A DNA stretch of 64,000 bases from Gavia stellata (Eukaryota > Chordata > Aves > Gaviiformes > Gaviidae). Below the pieces are notes generated by a model, which searched no databases, was not told where the DNA came from, and worked only from the letters and a program-made list of their open reading frames with translations. Numbering within the stretch: position 1 is the stretch's first letter; each line of letters opens with the position of its first letter. The stretch spans positions 127,262,668-127,326,667 of the forward strand of contig NC_082594.1 in NCBI RefSeq assembly GCF_030936135.1, written 5' to 3'. Shown piece after piece: positions 47,460-58,414 of this stretch. Position numbers and translations under genes: made by a program.

Positions 47460-48828
47460 TGAGAATAATGATCATTAATATCACCGTGTCGCATTTCTAT
47501 GCTGCTGTACATCCTGTTGGCCTGCGGTCTTTTGTGGGCCACTTCTTGCGTAGCCCCACTGTGCTCCTCGGCCACCGGTCAGTGACCGACCACACTCCCT
47601 GGCACTGCTGAGGGGATTTTTAAGGGAAGCAAGCTTGGATTTTGAGTGAGGTGTTAGCACCGACTAACATAAATAATGAAAGCAGCAAAATCAGTTTTAG
47701 GAAAGAACAAAATAAGCAGCCTTCTAGGAAACCTCTAGGCCCTGATTTGGAGAAGCATGGTGACCTTGGAGGGGTGAGCCCGGGCAGCCCCATGGGTCCC
47801 AGCAGAGGGACCAGCTTCGGTCCATGCCGAAGGTCTGACCCCTGCCAAGGGCTGCACTGAGGGCTGTGAGCGGACAGGGTCCCAGGGCCTGAGCTAGCCC
47901 CGGCAGCAGGGTGATGCTCGTCCCAGCGGGCTGGGGTTGGAGAAGTTGTTGAGTAACGTAGCGTGTGTGGCCCTCCAAAGATGTTCTGTCTGGCAAAATC
48001 GATTGGGCCAATGCATTGAGTAAATAGGCACGTGGGCAGGACAAGGTCTGGTAGCGTAAGAGCCAGTCGAGAGCACTCTGAGAACTCTCTCATTCCTGCT
48101 CCCTGGCAAAACCTGGGTTGGTCCACCCGGCTCTAACGAGGGCCAAGGCTTTTAGCTGTCATTTATGGCCTACCCCCGCAGCCAGCTAAAAGTGTGGCGC
48201 AGGCTTGGCACCGCGGGCAGAGCACCACCTCGTCAGTCTCCACGACCGCTTTCCACAGGGTCTGGGATCTTCCCTGGTGTGCGCCAACCGCACACCCACC
48301 AGATGCAGCCTGTCCTGGTGGAGGACTGACAGACGCCCGGCCCGGAGGCTGAATGGCCGTCGGGGTCTGCTGCCCTGTTTATGAGTTGTGAGAGTGACCA
48401 GTTAAAATGTATTAAGTACTGCTCTTGCACTGCCGTGATTATTATCATGTCCTTTTCCACCAGCTTCTGCATGGTTTCCTGGCTGCATTGGGAATGACAG
48501 CCAGTGTACCCTGCAGGATTGCCATACAATGCTGCAGGGCCACGCTTAAATTGGCCTCACAGCAGTAACACCAAAAAGATGGGTCTGCTGACAGCCTCCA
48601 TGTCCCTTGGTGGCTGATGCTTGGAGTGGCAGCCCCACGGGCTTCAGAGGGCTGGCTGGCCCTCCCTGCCCTAATCCTTTGTTCTCCTCCATCTCTTTTT
48701 GGAAATAGGGAGAAAAGATGAACGGTGTCTCCTCAGAGATGATCGGTTTGAACGTAGACCGCTCACTGGAAGTGCCATCAAAACGTGTCAGGACTCCTTT
48801 CCATGCGCTTCCTGGTGTTGTATAGAAA

Positions 48829-49160
48829 TAAGAGAGAGAGAGAGTGGGAGGATTTTTTAAAAGAGAGGGAAAGAGAGAGTGGGAGAGAGATTGGACAGAG
48901 ATTTTTAAAAGCAGGGATTAGAGAGATGAGGGGGGGAAAGATTTTCGAGTGGATAGATGGATGATAGGGAGAGAGAGGGGAGTATAGCTAGAGTAAGAAA
49001 GATTAGAGTGAAAAAGATGAGAGAGAGACAGGAAGAAATTAGATAATATGGAGCAATAGATGATTGATAGAGATAGTGAAACGTAGCTAGCTAAAGTAGA
49101 TTAGACAGACTAAATAGGTAGAAAGATGGGCTGACTGACAGATAGGTATTGTGTCATACT
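48829..49160 (+). repeat. Purine-rich GA/GATA-type degenerate repeat
   Basis: The stretch starts with (AG)n at 48829-48844 and continues with GAGAGA, GATAGATGGATGATAGG and similar GA, GAT and GATA units, with interruptions. The plus strand is almost free of C for most of its length. It begins about 1.35 kb beyond the GAP43 poly(A) signal. Confidence 0.85.
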
Positions 49161-51525
49161 TCATAAACGATATATATGCTAATATTCCCATGTCATGGTG
49201 GGTGGTAAACCCTGAGACACCTTCCAGCCTGACCTCAATTCAGCAGATGTAGCGCAGACATCAGGCATTGCTTGGACCGTATGCCAGGTCTCACCACCCT
49301 GCCCGTTTCTGCTGTGGTAGCGGCAGGGGGTTGGATGGTGTTTGGGGAGGGAGAGCGCTCTGATGGACACGGGGGGCTGAGGCGTAGGGAGGAGAGGCAT
49401 AGAGTATGTTTGCTGTTCGTAGCACACGAGGTGCCCAGCCCAGCTTGGACGTTGCAGACGCCCCGTGTCTCTAGCACTGAGTCGAGAGAACTGAGGTTCA
49501 GCTCTCTGGATTTGTGGGAGAGGTGTTCGGGAGGAGGCAGGAAGGAGAGAGCACGGTTTTTGTTTAGCCTCATCTCCTGTCATGACCATTTACAAGAGTT
49601 TTCTTAAGGACTTCTTGCCTGTTTCTGCAAAGACCGTGCGGTCTTCCTGCTCTTCTGACTTCAGACCCCCCAAACTTTTCATCTTGCCTCCACTTTACTA
49701 TTACTATTTTTAACTTTATAAGGAAAGCTGCCTCTCATGTCTTCCTGGACATAGGCCTTCCTCCCTCCTCAAGAAACAGAAACATTTTTCTCTCCCCAGG
49801 GATGTTTTATCTTTGTATTTCGCATGTTGCCTCCCCCTTGGCTGATGGTAGGGGCATCGCGCGTGTTTTGTCACCGTTCGTAAGAACATACTTTGCCATG
49901 TTGCTTAGAGAACAAAGGGTTGGGTTTTGTGTTTTGGTTTTTTCCCCCACAAAGAGAACGGGGTATATGGTTACCAACTGCAAACCTAAATAATTTAAAT
50001 ACTAATTCCTCTCCCTTGGTTCCAGTTTAAAATTACTAGCTGTAACCAAGCACCCCCCCTATTTTTCTTATTGTACCGTGTCCTGATCCTGCCAGAGAGT
50101 CAGGGCAAAGAGAGCGTGAGAGAGAGCACACAGACAAACCCTGCCTTGAGCAGGCAGTGGTTTAATGTGTAATACACAAGATTTGTATAGGAAGCTGGGC
50201 TGTCTTCAGAGTACAGGAAGAGAGCAGAGAAAAGCATTTGGATTTCCTTCAGTTGTCTCTTCAGCCAGATTTTAAAAGGCTAAAAGGAAATAGTATAAAG
50301 GATGTAGCATGGGACGGAAACTGGAAGGAGAACAGGGGTATTTGAGGAACAATTTTTCTAGCAGGATATCAAGTGAGCTGAGAGCAGCACAAGAGGCAGG
50401 AGGTCCCAGAAGTAAAGAGTGGAGCAAAGAGTATCCAGGAGAGTAGTTGGAGCTCTTCTACTACTCCTGATGCAACAACCCACACGAATTCCCCAGGGAC
50501 TATATATCTAATCCTCTCTCCCCGAAGAGGATATAGCTTTGCCTGGAGGTGTTTGTGGTTGTTACTTCATGTATGGAGAGGGAAGGGCATGTCAGAAGGA
50601 CTCACACTAGGAATATGGTGCCTGACCTCGTGTACAGTGCTGTGGAAATTCAGAGTCCAAGCGGGGCTTTTTCCATGCCTCTGTAGTAAGATATGCTAGT
50701 GATCCACATCTATACTGAATGCTCGTACCAGCTGTAGGCCAGCTCTTGACATTTCACCTCATCCAGACTAAGCCCTGGAAAAGTATAAAAAATCCCAACC
50801 TAACACCCGCCCCGTCAACGCAGTGGACCATTTGCATGAATTTGGTCTGCTTCGCAATGCTTGTGGCATCCAGAGACTGTCTGCACTGACAGCATGTAAA
50901 AACCCACAACCCTTGCAATAGTTGCATCAGCCAAGAAGCTCCACCGTGAGCCACATTCCAAAGGGAGGGGAAGGGCATCCTGCTGAGATCCCTTCAGACC
51001 CAGTGTTTTCCAACCCCAAACCCTAATGCAGCCCCGTGAGAGGCCTTAGCTAGAAGGAACTCGCCTATGGTGACAACGTAAACACCATTGCTTGGGGAAC
51101 AAGTTACTCTAAATGAAAGAAATGGCCATGACCGGAGGAGAGGGCTTTAGGAAGAAAGGAAAGAAGAATAAAAGAAAGAGGGAGGTCATAGCACACTCCC
51201 CACGGGAGTTATTTCTTTTTTTCTGTGGTCTCCGAATGGCAAACTAGCATGTGAGGCTTTTTATACTGAAGGTCTGGTGTTTCTCATAGGTGTCTTAGGA
51301 AGGAAACAGTGCAGCTGTGGTTTGCAGAGGTGGAGGGAAGGGTCTGAATGAGTGTTTTTGTGGCCCCTCTTGGCTAAGAAGTCCCTTCGGTGGTCACCCG
51401 CAGCTCAGCGACGTGGGGGGTGTTGGGGGGGGGGTCCTCTTCCAGGCCTGTGCTCAAATTCCCTGCTTTTCCGCATTGCCACATTAGCACTTTCACTGGA
51501 TATTTAGAGCACCTCAGGACTGGTT

Positions 51526-51611
51526 CTCCTCTCGCTCACACCGGGGTAACTCAGGAGTCGCTCCACTGGAACCAGTGGTGTGAATCTGGTGTGAAAATAA
51601 TGCGAGAGGAG
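51526..51611. mobile_element. Palindromic MITE-like relic, second family
   Basis: The outer arms are CTCCTCTCGC (51526-51535) and its exact complement GCGAGAGGAG (51602-51611). The arms continue with TCACACC (51536-51542) and GGTGTGA (51588-51594), with 7 extra bases on the right. The centre contains TCAGGAGTCGCTCCACTGG. I recall similar sequences (…GTGTAAATCAGGAGTAACTCC…) as very common in turtles. It is non-coding and 86 bp long. Confidence 0.6.
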
Positions 51612-51660
51612 GATTCAACTCCTCGGGGGGGGATTTTCCAGGTCCCCGAGGGGGAAAAAA

Positions 51661-51715
51661 AATCAATGGGAGTTACATGTCTAACTGCCACTTGTGCCTG
51701 TGAAAGTCTGCCCCT
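51661..51715. mobile_element. Half of a palindromic MITE-like relic, copy 3
   Basis: AATCAATGGGAGTTACATGT, followed by CTAACTGCC and GTGAAAGTCTGCCCC, corresponds to the centre and right arm of the repeat at 18078. A possible further piece (GCTTTCAAAGAGACGTAAGC, then TCCTAAGGCCCAGATGCTGA) follows at about 51798-51837. Confidence 0.5.
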
Positions 51716-54700
51716 TATCTACCCGTATGTATATAGGGTACAGTTTTCAGAATAACCTAAGTGACGTGAGCGCTTGAGAGCACTCTTTGCACCAGCTTTC
51801 AAAGAGACGTAAGCTCCTAAGGCCCAGATGCTGAAGGATGTCCAAACTCCTCTCTGAGGCAAATTTGGGGTCTCAGGCCTAAAAACCTCCAGTCATGTTC
51901 CAAAATGGAACTGAAGATCATGAGTCATTTAGGTGGTCCTGAAAGCGCTACCCTCTATCCATTTTTCAGGGTGTTGATCTCAGGTCATGTGCGAGCCTGC
52001 ATTCTTACCTACAATGCTTTATTACTACATTCCTCTGTTGAGCAATACTTGGAAGAAGAGGTGAAGGCTGAGATTTGCAGAACAGGCTAGTGACGCCAGT
52101 GGCTCACATCTGGACTGCCCAACTTGAGAGACACCTCGCTGGGGCCCAATCCACAGGTCCCCTGTATACTCCGAACATCGAGATTCATGTATTACATACC
52201 CAGACCCACTGGTCACTTCCAAAAAAAAATCCCAGCCTGAGACCTAGACTACTCTCACAAAAGAAAATCCTAGGTGAACCGTTCATCCAATAGCTTGGTT
52301 TTTCTGCTCATGCCTGTTCCCAATGAATGAAACACATCCCTGTGCATCACCTAAGCCCTATTTTGAGGAGTTACAACTGGCATACAGCTGAAGTAACACA
52401 GTAGTAAATTGGGGCCTGAAGGCAGCGGCTACAGCCTAGAAAGTATCAAGAACTGTGACGTGTCTGGAAGCTAATAAGAGCAGAACTTGACGATTAGAGC
52501 GGCCCATTTCCGATGCTCTTGTGTGAGGATCTGGAAAGAGTCTCTCACTCATTGTACTTGTGCATTATGAATGTGTCCATCTGCAGAGATCTAATGTACA
52601 CATATGTCCTGAATATTGTCCTAAGGTTGCAAGCTTCAAAAATGAGCAGAAAACATTCCCGAGAAGTGAGAATAATACAGATGTCTGTATTTGAAAAATT
52701 GGTTCAAATAAAGCCTCTCACTTATAGATACGTGTAGTTGTGTGTAATTATTTGCTCCTGGAATAGAAGTTTGTCCCTTGTGTAGTATTTCAATGCTTTT
52801 ACGAAAAATCTCATTTCATTCTCCCTTGACCTTCTCAGTCAAGTCCTATTACTGTAGAAAGAAATACTTTCAACTTATTCTGTCTGGGTAAAAAGCTAAG
52901 TTAAAGTGAAAGGGTGAAGTAAAAGGCCTGGTATGTCTTTACTGTTGCTAAATATCCATTGAGGTAGAAGATACAGGCCTGATGCAAGTTGTGGTCTCCC
53001 CATGCAAAAGTACTAGGTACTTATATAATAAGAAACAGGCATCGCTGCAGACACTCTTGACCCAGGAAAGGCTAGCGTGTGGCTGTCCAGACACTGCCTG
53101 AAACCGGGCTGAACCGAGGAAAGCTGTGCTTCGGCACCACGTATCCGCAAAATGTCCACGGCAAAGTGCTGGGCCTCGGATCTTCCCAGTAAGGGAATCT
53201 GCTTGGGTGTGGAAATGGTGATGTGGGTCACCATTCGGTAAAGCACTCAGAATGTTTAAGGAAAAGTGAGTACAAAATGGAATAATTTTTTGCAGACACA
53301 TAGGCAACCTTTTGCAAGTGTATCTAAAGATATCAAATTCCTCATTGGATTTAAAGCTTCAGTAGTTCACTGGGAAACTCCAGAAGTTTTTGAGATAGGA
53401 ATATATATTTCAGCACCTAGGAAGTCCCACCAAGTTCTTTCCCTCAGTATCACCTTTGTGCCAAGTGCAATGAAATATGAACAGAGCAGCAATTGCTGCC
53501 CATGCTGTGCTAGGTTGCTGACTTAATGCTGTGCTGTATCTGTCAGCAGCTCAAGAGCAGAGCTGAAATCAAGCATTTTTATCACATCTGTTCATCCCAG
53601 GAAGCTTTGCAACCACTATTTAGAAATCACTTGCAACTCATCTCTGAAATACAGCAGCTGGCTTAGTAAGGGCCGAGGAAAATTCCTGATGAGGCTCTAA
53701 GGAGCTGCCTGGGAAACAGAGCAGACCTCGGCACCTCACATGGGTTCTGGACAAAGTGCCAATTTACAAATGAAAATGACACAATTAGATGTCTGTATTC
53801 TTGCATGTAATCATCAGTTGCCCCATGGCGTCTCCAAAAAGGGCGTGGACTCCAGCTTGTGTGCAAACAAATATTTAGCATTCAAAATCAAGTGGTTTCA
53901 ATTAGCCACATCGCTAGATTGCAGGGCTCAACCCTGGCAGATTGGCTTTGGGTAAAACACCTGTGAAGGGGCAGCCAAGGACCTCCCTCCAAGTAAATGG
54001 TTGTCGTGGGGTAGCAAGGCTGCCTTGTGCTCTTTTATCTTCTACACAGTGGGGCGGGGGGGGCAGGAGGCTGAACAGTTGTCCCATGGCGCGTGTGTCA
54101 GTTGAAACACTCAGCCTAACGTAAATCTCCACCAGAGACTTTCTAGCCGGGCACACAAAGCTCGTTGTGCATGATTTCCAGTGTCACGCTCTTGCCACTG
54201 CGAGCTGGAAATAAACTTTCTGCCTGAATTGTACAAAATGACCCGTGACTCACCTTGGGTGTTCGCCCACCCCCTTCATTGCCTCTCTGCCCAGGTGAAC
54301 TCCCTTTGGATTGCTGCTTACGTTCATGGACCGCACCCGCAGCCTCTCCCTAACTTCCGTGAGACGTGAGGGAGCGATGTGTTTCCGATTCCCACAGTGG
54401 TCCCCCCGCTTAGCCCACGCTGGGCTGGAGGAGACCTCCTCTCCTTGGGGAAACCACAACAGGAGCAGTTTCCTGGTTTTTGACAATGCCAAGAGCTTCA
54501 TGGCAGACTTGCCACCTTCATTGCTCTACGGTCACTGGTGAAAGAGCAGTGTTTCTCATACTATCACTCAAATTTCTAAGAAGTCTGCTATCCTTTACCC
54601 AGCAGGCAGCATGAAGCACCCTGTAATAGACATTTACAGTCTCCTAATCTGCTACACTTTGCCCTGTTTTACCATTGTATGTGGAGCTGGCGTCCAGACT

Positions 54701-54768
54701 GACAGGGGCTGCTGACTTCTGAAGATGAGCAGAACAAGCCAGGCAAAAGAAATTACACACTTCTGTAT

Positions 54769-54896
54769 CACAGAATCACAGAATCACTACGGTTGGAAAA
54801 GACCTGTAAGATCATCAAGTCCAACCATCAACCAACACCACCATGCCCACTAAACCATGTCCTGCAATACCACGTCCACACGTTCCTTGAACACCT
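54769..54896 (-). mobile_element. CR1 3'-end fragment
   Basis: Read on the minus strand, this copy runs from TTCAAGGAACGTGTGGACGT at the end of ORF2, through the stop and 3' UTR, to two perfect ATTCTGTG octamers. It is about 128 bp long and almost identical to the copy at 33061, with nearly the same 5' truncation point. Confidence 0.94.
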
Positions 54897-55094
54897 AAAG
54901 TAAAAGCCCATTTCTCTCCAAGGAGCACGGCTGACTCCGTAGCTGAGAGGCAGGGTCTGCAGGGAGGTGGTAGCTTGTACAAGACAGGCTGCCATAGCTG
55001 CAGAAACATGCTTGGGGTACTTCAGCCTCTGTAAATGCACCAGCCTACAACCCAAACTACAAGCTGGGTACAGGCAGAAAGGCACTGCTTCGTG

Positions 55095-55190
55095 CTTAAT
55101 TTAATTATGGTAGTTCATTAAGTAAAATCATGTATTTTGTAAATGATGCATTATGTAAGATTATGAGTAAAATGTAATTAGCACTTCAGG
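55095..55190 (+). promoter_or_regulatory. AT-rich non-coding element candidate
   Basis: The stretch contains TTAATTTAATTATGG, AAATGATGCATTATG and GTAATTAGC, giving several TAATTA-type homeodomain cores and a near-palindromic ATGCAT site within 100 bases. This base pattern is typical of conserved developmental enhancers. Conservation cannot be tested from a single sequence. Confidence 0.3.
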
Positions 55191-56099
55191 AGCAATGGGT
55201 AGGTGCTAAGCCAAGAGAGAGAAAAGACTCATTATCTGCGGTGGGAGAGAGGAAGGGTGGTTCAGGTCATCACTGGCAGGATCACAAGGAAGGGTTAATT
55301 GGGGTGAACTGAAAACTGCTGGTGAGGGCTCTGTCTACTGAGCCCATGGTTATGCTTTTTTTTGTCTCGAGAGAGTCATCTTCTGAAGAGTTTTGTGGCC
55401 ATCCTCAGGACCCTGACCCAGAGAGGGAAAAACAGTTTCTCTACTGGAGGAGAGGTCTAATGGAGAAGGTTCAGTTTTCCCCCTCTACACCAGGTGTGCC
55501 CGTCTTTGTCCATTTATCTACGCACAGTCAGTCAGTCTGTGGTTTAAGTTTTGACAAGCTTCATTCAACTCCTGCCTGTGCAGCAGCTCACGTTTAAGTG
55601 CAGGGACAATTTCACTGTGGGTGCTGCGGGGCAGAGTCTTCTTCCTTGTGTTTGCCCAGGGCCTGAGGCTTTCCTTCTTGGGTCTCTTTCATTTTGAGTC
55701 AGACCTGAGTGATTTAGGGACAACACAGCAAAAGCTAAGAAACTGGTGGTCTAACAGGGGAGACACTGGTGGCTTTGGATATGGAGGACCAATGTTCCTG
55801 GAAGCCATGGAGAAGTCCATGAGGAGCAGCCCTGTGAGTGATGATGGGCCACCTTCATCAGCCACTTAAAGACCAAAAGACAATTCCTGGTTGAACGCCA
55901 GCACCCAGCAAAGGGGTGAGCAGTTTCTGAGCGCTGGCACTTCGGCTTCCTGACCCCACCGCTTCTCAGAAGGAAAGACAGAGGAGACCTACAGACAAGG
56001 GTTGCCACCCCCAGGCTCCTCTCCACTCATGACAGCCAAGCCTGGTGCCAGACACCCCCCAGGGCATGTTTGGGAGTTGGGGCTGGAAGAGCAGAGTGC

Positions 56100-56420
56100 G
56101 AGGCAGGGAGCATAGACTTAAAAGACCTTGCACGCTCACTGGTCCCTAGGAAAAAGCCGAAGACCCCGGGGGCATCGCCGCCCCGTCTCATGTCTGAGGA
56201 GAGGAGGAGAGGGCGAGGAAGGCTCGCTCGCCACCATGGAGCACGGTTGCGTGGGCTGCAGCGGGAGGCTGGTGGCTGGGGAGGGCTGGCTCTGCCTCGC
56301 CACGGCGGGACAGCCGTGCTGCCGGGCTGTTGGCACTCTCTGCCTCCCAGCCCCTCGCCGGCGGAGAGCCCATTAATAAGGCTTTCCAGCCTGTCACTTC
56401 CACGCTGAATCCTTTGAAAG
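56100..56420 (+). promoter_or_regulatory. CpG-dense patch, candidate regulatory element
   Basis: I count roughly two dozen CpG dinucleotides in about 320 bases (for example ATCGCCGCCCCG, CTCGCTCGCC, CTCGCCACGGCGGGA and CTCGCCGGCGG), whereas the flanks have few. Within it, GCCACCATGG at 56230-56239 is a perfect Kozak context that opens a 46-codon frame (56236-56376) with a basic RRRR end. The patch ends with TTAATAAGG and CCTTTGAAAG (TCF/LEF-like). It could be an orphan CpG island, a distal regulatory element or a lineage-specific promoter. The peptide resembles nothing I recognise. Confidence 0.4.
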
Positions 56421-58381
56421 CCGCGCTCCTCTGGGCCCATTAGAGGGAGGAACTGTCTCTGCCGAAACATATGGGGCTGTCAGGTTCTGTCTGGCTGTTC
56501 CTCTGAAAGCTGCTGCCGCTCTAGCTGTTTGCTGACAGGGGTGGGGGTAAAAGCCATCTCGAGGAGGCTATGATGAGGACAGGGGCTTGCTAAAGGGCTG
56601 GGGAAGATGGCAGGTGAGCTGGGAGGGATGCTGGTAAACAGCGTGCTGGTAGGTGATGGGCTGCTGTAGGAGGACATGGGGTTAAAAGCCAGCCAAAGGG
56701 CTGCTGGGCAGCTCAGGGGGAGCCTGCAATGCTGTGAGTGTGACAGTGGGAAGAGGTACCTCTGAGGACAACTGGGGTAAGCTGGGCAGTGAATATTGGG
56801 CAGGTATGTAGGGGCAGGCTGCGGCAGCAGGAGACACAACTGATGGCAGAGTTGTTTGGGCTTGTCTGGGGAGGGAGAGGATGGCAGCAATGTCGGGTGG
56901 CTCTATGGGGACGGTGCAAGAGGGAGGCTTTGGAAAGCACCATGTGGTCACACCGGCCTGGAAGTTGCTAGGTACATTCCTGACATAGCCTGAATGCCGC
57001 TGGAGTTTCTCATTAACCAGCACACCCACCCCCCTGCTCCATTTGCGCAGACTGAAGAGGCTTTAATGGAGTCCCTTGACTTTTTCCTCTGAAATATTCA
57101 TAGGCTTTAGCAGTCCATTTCATGCTCACCTCCTCCTCCATTAGAAAGCATCGAAGAGGGACTGGGTGGAAAGTACACTGTCATGGAGCCAGGAAGACAG
57201 ATAACGGGACCTGTGGCTCTGACCAGAGGCTGCTGGGAAGTGATCCACTCCCAGGCTGCTCCCTGTTCCTCTCACCAGGCCCACAAAATGACTCGAAATG
57301 AGCCCTGGGCAGCATGCACAGGGAGGCGATTAATACAGAGGGAAAGGAAGGAAACCAATTAAGCAGAGCGCACTACCTGCAGTTGCTGTCCCCCACCCCT
57401 TGTCACACGCGTACACCCCATGTCTGTCTCCCTGCCCATCCTCATAATCTGCAAGGCCAGGCGCTCTGTAAGAACTGCACAGGCTGATGAAAAATGCCTG
57501 GAGGCAATCAGTTTCCTCCTCACCTCAGCACTAACGCTGTGCTAGGATACAGGGAAAGTCCAGAGCTTCGATGAGACAGTGCAGAAGCGTGTTGGATTTT
57601 GGGTGCCCTGTCTGTCAGTATCTGACGCAGCAAGGAGCCTGCTGGGAAGCGTGGAGAAAGGGTGTAATAAATAGTGCCATTGCACTCTGCTGTATGAAAT
57701 GTCCCAAAAGATCAGGGCCAGGTGGGGTCTCAGAGCATCATCTGCATCATCCCCACCTTGCACTAAACAAGAGCAACCGGACTTGTGGCACATCCTGCTG
57801 TAATATAAAATAGATCCTTCTCAGGTATACTCATTTCCATTTTCTTGTTTTCTGTCTCTCCTGTTTGACACTTTCCAAACCTGTTAGGTACTAAACCAGC
57901 GCTCTAATAGTCTAACTAACTGATATGTCCCCACCAAAGTCCCAGACCCAAATACCTCTGAGATTTTGGGGGTGGGGAGAGGCGCAACTTTCTGTTCCAG
58001 ATTCAAACCTCTTTTGCAGCAGCCACATTCCTACAGCTTGCACCTTAAAGTCCTAAGTAAGTTTTTATCGAGGACTCCATGGACTACAGTAGGACCTGGA
58101 TAGTGCCCTAAGGAAACAGATTAATACAAGAGGTGCTCAGCAAGGGGCTCCCAAGTCCACTTGGCTTCTCTCTGCATTAGTACTTGGATGAACCAAAAGA
58201 GCAAAATTTTCATGCTAATGAGTTGTTCACTCTGGCTGATAGAGACAGAAAGTGGGATTATAAATGTACAAATTCCTGTGGTCCCTCCCTGCTGGATAAA
58301 AAACCAGAACAAAGTCACAGATGCAACAGCACCTATTTATTCTTACTTTCAAAACACTCATCAGGCTGCTTCCCCTTCCCT

Positions 58382-58414
58382 CACGTACACACACACGCGT
58401 GCGTGCGCGTGTGC
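58382..58414. repeat. Alternating purine-pyrimidine run (Z-DNA-prone)
   Basis: Thirty-three bases alternate strictly between pyrimidine and purine: an (AC)n part, then CGCGTGCGTGCGCGTGTG. Such GC/GT alternation favours left-handed DNA under supercoiling. Confidence 0.9.

Larger units (their letters stand above)
46792..47480 (+). other. GAP43: GAP43 3' untranslated region
   Basis: The segment right after the stop (46803-46950) is strongly C- and T-rich. It is followed by 16 A at 46961-46976, a U-rich part (GTTTCTTGGTGTTGTTATGG, then GAGTTTTTTGG), a (CT)n block at 47147-47181 and an A-rich part near 47250-47395. GAP43 mRNA is known to be stabilised by HuD bound to U-rich 3' UTR sequence, and pyrimidine-rich sites bind PTB-like proteins; which stretches act so here is inference. 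Cleavage is expected 10-30 bases after the AATAAA at 47454, so the end given is approximate. Confidence 0.85.

Noticed and set aside
47620..48126. 168-codon minus-strand frame after GAP43
   Set aside because: Several frames overlap here and none resembles a known protein; convergent LSAMP exons should encode Ig-domain motifs, which are absent.
51412..51436. G-rich run as a possible G-quadruplex
   Set aside because: Only two long G runs are present close together; four separated runs are not clearly available on the strand.
53529..53543. ATGCTGTGCTGTATC, which resembles the start of GAP43 exon 1
   Set aside because: It lies downstream of exon 3, diverges after five codons and has no donor site, so it is a chance match.
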